Shown one piece after another: positions 5,392 through 9,686 of a DNA stretch of 9,686 nt. Position 1 is the stretch's first letter. Every line of letters starts with the position of its first letter. A program made the translations under genes and the position numbers. Origin of the DNA: UBA6186 sp050012295 (GTDB lineage: Bacteria; Pseudomonadota; Gammaproteobacteria; UBA6186; Azoamicaceae); NCBI GenBank assembly GCA_050012295.1, contig JBEKHL010000060.1, positions 1 through 9,686 of the forward strand, in the 5' to 3' direction. Under the pieces are notes generated by a model that did not search any database, was not told the DNA's origin, and saw nothing but the letters and a program-made list of their open reading frames with translations.

Positions 5392-7017
5392 TTATAAAAA
5401 AGTTGCTCGATTACTTCCTAATTTTTCTTTATTTTGTTGCAATGTCTGTGCAGCAGGTTCTTCATTCTGATCCTTTACAGTTAAATATTTTGTACATTGC
5501 GTCAATAACCTTGGAGAACATGTTCGAGCAAATTCCCACCTAGATATAAAGCCTTTTAATTCAGCTGCAACTCGTTGTTCTTTTATTAATTCACGATCTA
5601 TTTCGATAGTTAAAGCATCGATATATTTTTGTGAATTAGGCAATACACGTACAATTCCATCTTCTTTGTTGTATACTGCAAAACATTTAATCGCTGTTTC
5701 TTCACTCCAAAAACAACCTGGTTGATAGAACATAGATACTTGATCAGCATATTCAAAATAGCAATCGTTCATTCTATGGTATATAGGTGCTACTTTACCT
5801 ATCATATCTTCTTTCGTTAATTGCACTCGACCACTCGTTGTTTCTCTATAATTAATCGATCCTACCCTATCTTCTACATCTGCAAAAAGTAATTTAACTT
5901 CTATTTTATAGCCTATTTCTTTTAAATTTTCATAAATTTCTATTATCCGTTCAGATGATGCAGTTGTACCATGTATAATATTAAGATCTTCGCACACAGC
6001 TTTTATTAACATAAAATTAGCAATATAGTTAGAAGCATCTCGCCATTTAGTGTACGCAGCCTGAGGTCCTTTTTGGTCTTCTAAACATTGTAGGTACATT
6101 TGTAATTTTGGTAATACCGAACGATCTGGCTCTACATACACAGCATTTAAGTCGTTAATAGTATTATTTGGACGTATAGAATATTTATCTTCTATAAAAA
6201 ACGTTTTACCAGAACCTGGTGCTCCGGCAGTTGTAATATAAAGTTTATTAGCTATTCTTTTATCGGCAAATTCCGCGCTAACTATACGCACTAATTCTTC
6301 ACAAATACTTTTTTGTTCTTCTTCAGAATAATTTCCTTTAAAAATGTTCCCTTTAAGAAAACAATCTAAACCTACCGTCATGCTATTTGCAATATTTAAA
6401 AATCTTTCTACCTGTGCTTGGCTATACCCAAAACAATTAGCCAATATATTAGCAGTAGATAACGACAAATCAGTTTGATTTGCTAAAATTTTAGTAAACT
6501 GCCAATTTTCGTCGGCACTTCCAACTGCTACTGTAAATGGTGTATATTCCGAAAATAATTCTTCTGGATTATAAATAGAAAGAGCAGTTTGCGGAGGAAA
6601 AAATGCTAAAGTTAAATGCGGCCTGTATAATAGATCCCCCTTAGCATTTAGAGGTTGTAACCCGACTTTTTCTACAACTTCAGTCACAATTCGATGTAAT
6701 TCCATAATTTCTGGAGTTCTTACTACTCCTAAATCTGCAGCATGTTTACCAACAAAACTACCGCCTAGCTTAACTATATTTAAACTTTGAAGCGTTGGAG
6801 AATAAGCAGGAGAATAGTTTAATAATTTCAATTTTTCTATTACTTGTTCAAGCTGTTTTTTAGTTCCAGAAAACTGACATAAAGAAATATGCGGTATACT
6901 ATTATCACCTAATAAATACCCATCGTATAGAGTACGAAAATTTTCTTGAGCAAACTGAGTAAAAATCTTAGAGCTTTCTAATGAAGGAGTTAACACTATG
7001 TTATATTTTTGTGGCAT
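5392..7017 (-). CDS. 2H phosphoesterase fused to zeta-toxin-like kinase
   Basis: A 541-residue two-domain protein. Residues 1-180 carry the two HxS/T motifs of LigT-like 2H phosphoesterases, HIS at 43-45 and HLT at 134-136, 91 residues apart as usual; such domains open 2',3'-cyclic phosphates or cleave 2',5' bonds. Residues 258-435 resemble the zeta-toxin kinase fold: Walker A GAPGSGKT (265-272), YVEPDR (294-299) at the catalytic Asp position, IIHGTT (347-352) for IEGT, LKEIGY (365-370) followed by Arg384 and Arg391, and a helical TKEDMIGK segment. The Glu of EGT is His349. The tail (435-541) is charged and unassigned. The ATG at 7017 has AGGAG 8 nt upstream, and TACAAT at 7056-7051 may be a -10. 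It lies 90 bp after the M50 gene on the same strand. No antitoxin gene adjoins it. The substrate is unknown: RNA repair, UDP-sugar or host-nucleic-acid roles are all possible. Confidence 0.78.
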   Translation of the reverse strand: MPQKYNIVLTPSLESSKIFTQFAQENFRTLYDGYLLGDNSIPHISLCQFSGTKKQLEQVIEKLKLLNYSPAYSPTLQSLNIVKLGGSFVGKHAADLGVVRTPEIMELHRIVTEVVEKVGLQPLNAKGDLLYRPHLTLAFFPPQTALSIYNPEELFSEYTPFTVAVGSADENWQFTKILANQTDLSLSTANILANCFGYSQAQVERFLNIANSMTVGLDCFLKGNIFKGNYSEEEQKSICEELVRIVSAEFADKRIANKLYITTAGAPGSGKTFFIEDKYSIRPNNTINDLNAVYVEPDRSVLPKLQMYLQCLEDQKGPQAAYTKWRDASNYIANFMLIKAVCEDLNIIHGTTASSERIIEIYENLKEIGYKIEVKLLFADVEDRVGSINYRETTSGRVQLTKEDMIGKVAPIYHRMNDCYFEYADQVSMFYQPGCFWSEETAIKCFAVYNKEDGIVRVLPNSQKYIDALTIEIDRELIKEQRVAAELKGFISRWEFARTCSPRLLTQCTKYLTVKDQNEEPAAQTLQQNKEKLGSNRATFL

Positions 7018-7107
7018 ATAATATACTCCTAATGTACGTTAAGTTAAGTTATTGTACTTTAAATAAACCAATAAGTATATAAATTTTATATCATAACTTC
7101 AGTTAGT

Positions 7108-7767
7108 TTATTCTATTGCAAAAACAGAAAAAATAGCATTTTGAATCCATAAAAATGGCGGTTCAATAATTAGAGAAAGTATGTTTGTATAAATTAAAAA
7201 CATCAAAATAATAAAACCATATTGTTCAACCAACCCATAAACTTTAGCTGCACCTGACGGTAATAAACTAGCAACAACACGGCTACCATCTAAAGGTGGA
7301 ATTGGTATTAAATTAAAAACCATTAATAACAAATTAATAAAAATTCCTGCATAACCCATAGGGATAAAAAATAATTTAATTAATGGAATTGGATCTTGAA
7401 TAAACAATAATATTGCAACTTTAGTAAACATGGCCCACATAAGCGCCATTAAAAAATTAGAAATTGGACCTGCAGCAGCAACTAACACCATGTCTCGTCT
7501 AAAATTTTTAAAATTACGAGAATTTATAGGTACCGGTTTCGCCCAACCAAAAATAATGCCACCAACAAATAAACATAATAAGGGCATAATAATTGTTCCA
7601 ATAAGATCAATATGCTTTCTAGGATTTAATGTTAACCGCCCTAACATTAATGCGGTTTTATCTCCAAATAAGCTTGCAACCCAGCCATGCGCCACTTCGT
7701 GCACTATAAGTGCTAATAATACTGGTACCGTCCAGATGGCAATTTGTTGTATTATATTATTATTCAT
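7108..7767 (-). CDS. Site-2 protease family intramembrane zinc metalloprotease (M50)
   Basis: A 219-residue polytopic protease expected to cut membrane-embedded substrates within the bilayer. The zinc motif HEVAH is at 23-27 in the first hydrophobic segment; the third ligand is Asp160 in NLIPIPPLDG (152-161); GWAKPVP (74-80) and GPISN (100-104) are also family signatures. About five to six membrane segments are visible. It has no PDZ domain, so it is the short YwhC-like type rather than RseP. Length and motifs are normal, so it is likely active. The ATG at 7767 has only a weak GGG upstream. A TTGCAT / TGGTAATAT promoter and a 21-bp palindrome lie just before it. It is downstream of the metacaspase gene, separated by a likely terminator, and upstream of the phosphoesterase-kinase gene. 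Physiological substrates cannot be told from sequence. Confidence 0.92.
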   Translation of the reverse strand: MNNNIIQQIAIWTVPVLLALIVHEVAHGWVASLFGDKTALMLGRLTLNPRKHIDLIGTIIMPLLCLFVGGIIFGWAKPVPINSRNFKNFRRDMVLVAAAGPISNFLMALMWAMFTKVAILLFIQDPIPLIKLFFIPMGYAGIFINLLLMVFNLIPIPPLDGSRVVASLLPSGAAKVYGLVEQYGFIILMFLIYTNILSLIIEPPFLWIQNAIFSVFAIE

Positions 7768-7778
7768 TATGCCCAGTT

Positions 7779-7799
7779 AAACAATTTATATAATTGTTT
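7779..7799. repeat. 21-bp palindrome in the M50 protease leader
   Basis: AAACAATT (7779-7786) and AATTGTTT (7792-7799) are exact inverted copies around a 5-nt centre. The element sits between the candidate -10 box and the ATG at 7767, at the predicted transcription start, so it may be a repressor operator or a leader hairpin about 11 nt before the start codon. AT-rich palindromes of this length can occur by chance. Confidence 0.6.
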
Positions 7800-7803
7800 C
7801 GAT

Positions 7804-7831
7804 ATATTACCAGTATTTTTTTTTAATGCAA
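7804..7831 (-). promoter_or_regulatory. Candidate promoter of the M50 protease gene
   Basis: On the - strand TTGCAT (7831-7826) is followed after 16 bp by TAATAT (7809-7804), preceded by TGG, which gives an extended -10. Transcription would begin near 7797, about 30 nt before the start codon. The match supports independent expression of the protease gene. Confidence 0.35.
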
Positions 7832-7850
7832 TATGTTGCAATATTTTCTC

Positions 7851-7886
7851 AAAAGCTCCCATTAATAATACATAATGGGAACTTTT
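7851..7886 (-). terminator. Likely intrinsic terminator of the metacaspase gene
   Basis: On the - strand, 16 nt after the metacaspase stop, a 14-bp stem with one mismatch (AAAAGTTCCCATTA pairing with TAATGGGAGCTTTT) closes an 8-nt loop. The stem ends in CTTTT with flanking As, the A-stem-T form of a bidirectional terminator. The T-run is short, so termination may be incomplete. Confidence 0.5.
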
Positions 7887-7902
7887 AGATATAAAAAATA
7901 TT

Positions 7903-9462
7903 TTAATACGTATACCTAGTTCTTGGATAATATCCCCTATTGTATGATACTGGATGACCACCAGACATCATGCTATACAATGAAGTATATTGTGGCTGTT
8001 CAACCGCTTCAGCGTTATGTCCGAACAATCCTCTATAGCTAGCAGGATAATAAGTATTAGCATATAAAGGAGCATAAGTTGGTTGTACTGTTGGTAATGG
8101 CAACTGTTGTGGTACACCAATTCCTATATTCCTACTAGCATGCGCTGCATGATCCCAACTAACTACAGAATGTTGAGTATACCCAGCTAAATTTTTGTTA
8201 ATAGCATCCTGGACAGCCCTTAAATCTTCCACGTTATGACTAAATATTTTTGGAAAGAATTGACGCAATCCTCCCATAGTTTGCACTGCTTTCCAAAATG
8301 CATTAGTACAAGCCCCGTTAGTACCAGTATCTGCTGATGTTTGATTTTCTTCACATCCGCTAATAATTCGTAATTCACCGCCATTACAACCACTAGGAGA
8401 TCTCATATTTAACGATCGTTTTTTTCCACCGCTATAATGATTGTGATTACCAGTATCCGGATCGTAACTGTACTTTATTCCAGTGCTAATACTAAAAGCA
8501 TCAGCTGCTGGTGCGCTTGGATTAAATTGTAGCTGTACATTACCTTCAAAATTTGATGCGCGATTCAATGCACGCTGACGTGAGGTAGTTACCAATCCCG
8601 ATATACCAAGTTCTGAACAAGATACTTCGTATTGACCATTTGCTAATTGTGTAAAAGTAGTCTTCGCTTTTACCATTTTTTTAGAACTGTCTAATAATTG
8701 TGGTGGTACATAATCCGTATTTTTTATTACATATTTATTATCAGAAAATTTTGCATATAATAAATCATTTGTTGGAGTTAACCATAATTCCTTTGAATAT
8801 TTAGCATATACCCAATAAGTATCACTAGTAATTGTTTTTAATACAGATGGCTGCGTTGACTGGGGCTGCCCAAATTGGGGCGACTGCATATCATCTTGCC
8901 ATTCACTTGGACCATGGTAATGAGTAAAATCATTTTTTAGATCACCAATAGTTCCTGAATGACAAGAATCTGACAACATTAAAAATTTAGCTCCTTTAGG
9001 GGTATTTGAAATTATCTCGTGAATTTCATCATCGGTAATTTGGCTATCTACTCTTAATTGTGTTCCCTGAACATTAATCACTCTTGGTGTCATAAAATCA
9101 ATTGGACAAATAGTTTCATCCATACCATCTTCTTCATCGCCATCATAATCATCTACTTGACTACCATGACCACTATAATGAAACATCAATGTATCGCCAG
9201 ATTGAGCATTATCAACTAAATTTCTTAGTCGATCTAAAATATTATTTCTAGTTGGTTTATTAGGAGTGTCATCTGTCATTAATTCGATAGACGCATTTGG
9301 ATATTCAGATAAAATATTTCTTTGTGTTGCTAAAGCATCATTTATACACCCACCAAGTTGATTTCTAGTACCTCGATAATTAATTCCTACTACTACTGCT
9401 TTAACTGAAGTTCCTTCTTCTCTAATATTATATCCTCTACGTTTATTGAATATTTTTGGCAT
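7903..9462 (-). CDS. Metacaspase (clan CD, C14-family cysteine peptidase)
   Basis: A 519-residue caspase-like peptidase expected to cut after Arg or Lys. The p20 domain (20-175) has GINYRGTRNQLGGCINDA (26-43), the catalytic His99 in HYSGHGS, the acidic DGDEEDGMDETICPIDF (107-123), and the catalytic Cys167 in SDSCHSG. The p10-like domain follows at about 360-420, with ISGCEENQTSAD (367-378) and GACTNAF (383-389). Sequence is close to eukaryotic type I metacaspases, but the N-terminal prodomain is missing and about 185 residues separate the p20 and p10 motifs. Residues 450-519 are a low-complexity Pro/Gln/Tyr-rich tail with 12 Tyr in the last 58 residues. There is no signal peptide. AAGGAG lies 8 nt before the ATG at 9462, and an extended -10 promoter lies 72 bp upstream. 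It appears to be a single-gene unit. Activity is likely from the intact dyad; the target (self, rival or host protein) is unknown. Confidence 0.93.
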   Translation of the reverse strand: MPKIFNKRRGYNIREEGTSVKAVVVGINYRGTRNQLGGCINDALATQRNILSEYPNASIELMTDDTPNKPTRNNILDRLRNLVDNAQSGDTLMFHYSGHGSQVDDYDGDEEDGMDETICPIDFMTPRVINVQGTQLRVDSQITDDEIHEIISNTPKGAKFLMLSDSCHSGTIGDLKNDFTHYHGPSEWQDDMQSPQFGQPQSTQPSVLKTITSDTYWVYAKYSKELWLTPTNDLLYAKFSDNKYVIKNTDYVPPQLLDSSKKMVKAKTTFTQLANGQYEVSCSELGISGLVTTSRQRALNRASNFEGNVQLQFNPSAPAADAFSISTGIKYSYDPDTGNHNHYSGGKKRSLNMRSPSGCNGGELRIISGCEENQTSADTGTNGACTNAFWKAVQTMGGLRQFFPKIFSHNVEDLRAVQDAINKNLAGYTQHSVVSWDHAAHASRNIGIGVPQQLPLPTVQPTYAPLYANTYYPASYRGLFGHNAEAVEQPQYTSLYSMMSGGHPVSYNRGYYPRTRYTY

Positions 9463-9525
9463 GAACCGCTCTCCTTGCGTTAATCAATAGAACACCCCTA
9501 TGTATATAGGAGTACCTTAGAACAA

Positions 9526-9542
9526 CTATAATTATTATAGCA
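9526..9542 (-). promoter_or_regulatory. Extended -10 promoter of the metacaspase gene
   Basis: On the - strand TGC-TATAAT (9542-9534) is a consensus extended -10 element; transcription would begin near 9527, about 65 nt before the ATG at 9462. No good -35 exists at 16-18 bp, which extended -10 promoters tolerate. The box is half of a 15-bp palindrome (9526-9540) that also places TATAAT on the + strand at 9527-9532. Confidence 0.55.
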
Positions 9543-9612
9543 GATTTTTGGCTGCTTCATGACGATCGGGTGCGACTAAAAGTGTAACTTTCGTTCATTT
9601 TATCATCCACCC

Positions 9613-9653
9613 GGCAGCTAACGCTGCCACCCTCCTTCGAAGCGAAGGAGGGT
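9613..9653. repeat. GC-rich double hairpin, probable intergenic repeat element
   Basis: Two adjacent perfect hairpins: GGCAGC-TAAC-GCTGCC at 9613-9628, then an 11-bp stem ACCCTCCTTCG (9629-9639) and its complement (9643-9653) with a 3-nt loop. Composition is far richer in GC than the surroundings. No T-run follows on either side that would mark an ordinary terminator. A further small inverted repeat (AAAGT-GTA-ACTTT, 9579-9591) and CGGGTG/CACCCG copies (9567-9572, 9608-9613) lie to the left, so the element may extend from about 9565. It resembles dispersed palindromic (REP- or MITE-like) repeats, but this window holds only one copy. The rest of 9543-9686 shows no gene. Confidence 0.7.
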
Positions 9654-9686
9654 AAAACATACATAAATTAAAGTCTTTATTGTCAT

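Noticed and set aside
7077..7091. AT-only palindrome ATATAAA-T-TTTATAT after the M50 gene, considered as a terminator
   Set aside because: The stem has only A-T pairs and no following T-run, so it is expected by chance in this composition.
7430..7780. A 116-codon + strand frame
   Set aside because: It is antisense to the M50 protease motifs and has no ribosome site or recognisable domain.
7767..7961. A 64-codon - strand frame from a GTG, whose TAA overlaps the M50 ATG as TAATG
   Set aside because: The overlap suggests coupling, but the frame has no ribosome site, starts inside the metacaspase gene, and runs through the likely terminator hairpin and the candidate M50 promoter. Its composition is that of AT-rich spacer. 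A shorter version from the ATG at 7862 would start within the hairpin.

Overview
The window is AT-rich, densely coding bacterial DNA with good Shine-Dalgarno sites before most genes. It carries eight well-supported protein genes, one truncated gene, and several short palindromic or hairpin elements. The best-conserved proteins (a short M50 site-2 protease and an AmpG muropeptide permease) look proteobacterial; as I remember the families, they are closest to gammaproteobacterial forms. Together with low GC and several eukaryote-like proteins (metacaspase, Sel1 repeats, nuclear-localisation-like basic stretches), this suggests a host-associated, probably intracellular gammaproteobacterium, perhaps of the Legionellales/Coxiella type. 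This taxonomic reading is inference; a rickettsial or holosporal alphaproteobacterium is not excluded.

Layout. On the + strand, 103-1360 is a two-gene unit of unrecognised proteins: a small membrane protein and a basic 262-residue protein. Convergent to it, on the - strand, lie a divergent PgeF/YfiH-family protein (1396-2508) and, upstream of that, a methyltransferase with an N-terminal signal peptide (2618-3433). The methyltransferase is divergent from a truncated Sel1-repeat gene (3538-3927), and a perfect 20-bp inverted repeat lies across the shared promoter region. AmpG (3935-5203, -) follows. The remaining genes are all on the - strand: a fusion of a 2H phosphoesterase with a zeta-toxin-like kinase (5392-7017), the M50 protease (7108-7767) and a full-length metacaspase (7903-9462). 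A GC-rich double hairpin at 9613-9653 closes the window.

How they fit together. AmpG is ordinary peptidoglycan-recycling machinery, and the M50 protease is a housekeeping-type intramembrane protease. The others form a patch of proteins that may face the host or regulate stress: the metacaspase, the Sel1 protein, an exported methyltransferase, a PgeF homologue that appears to have lost most of its metal site, and an RNA-phosphoesterase/kinase fusion. Three themes touch peptidoglycan or its precursors: AmpG, the PgeF family (peptidoglycan-precursor editing) and the zeta family (UDP-sugar kinase). No mobile-element gene, CRISPR array, tRNA or rRNA is visible. No gene-free stretch exceeds 300 bases; the longest is 9463-9686.
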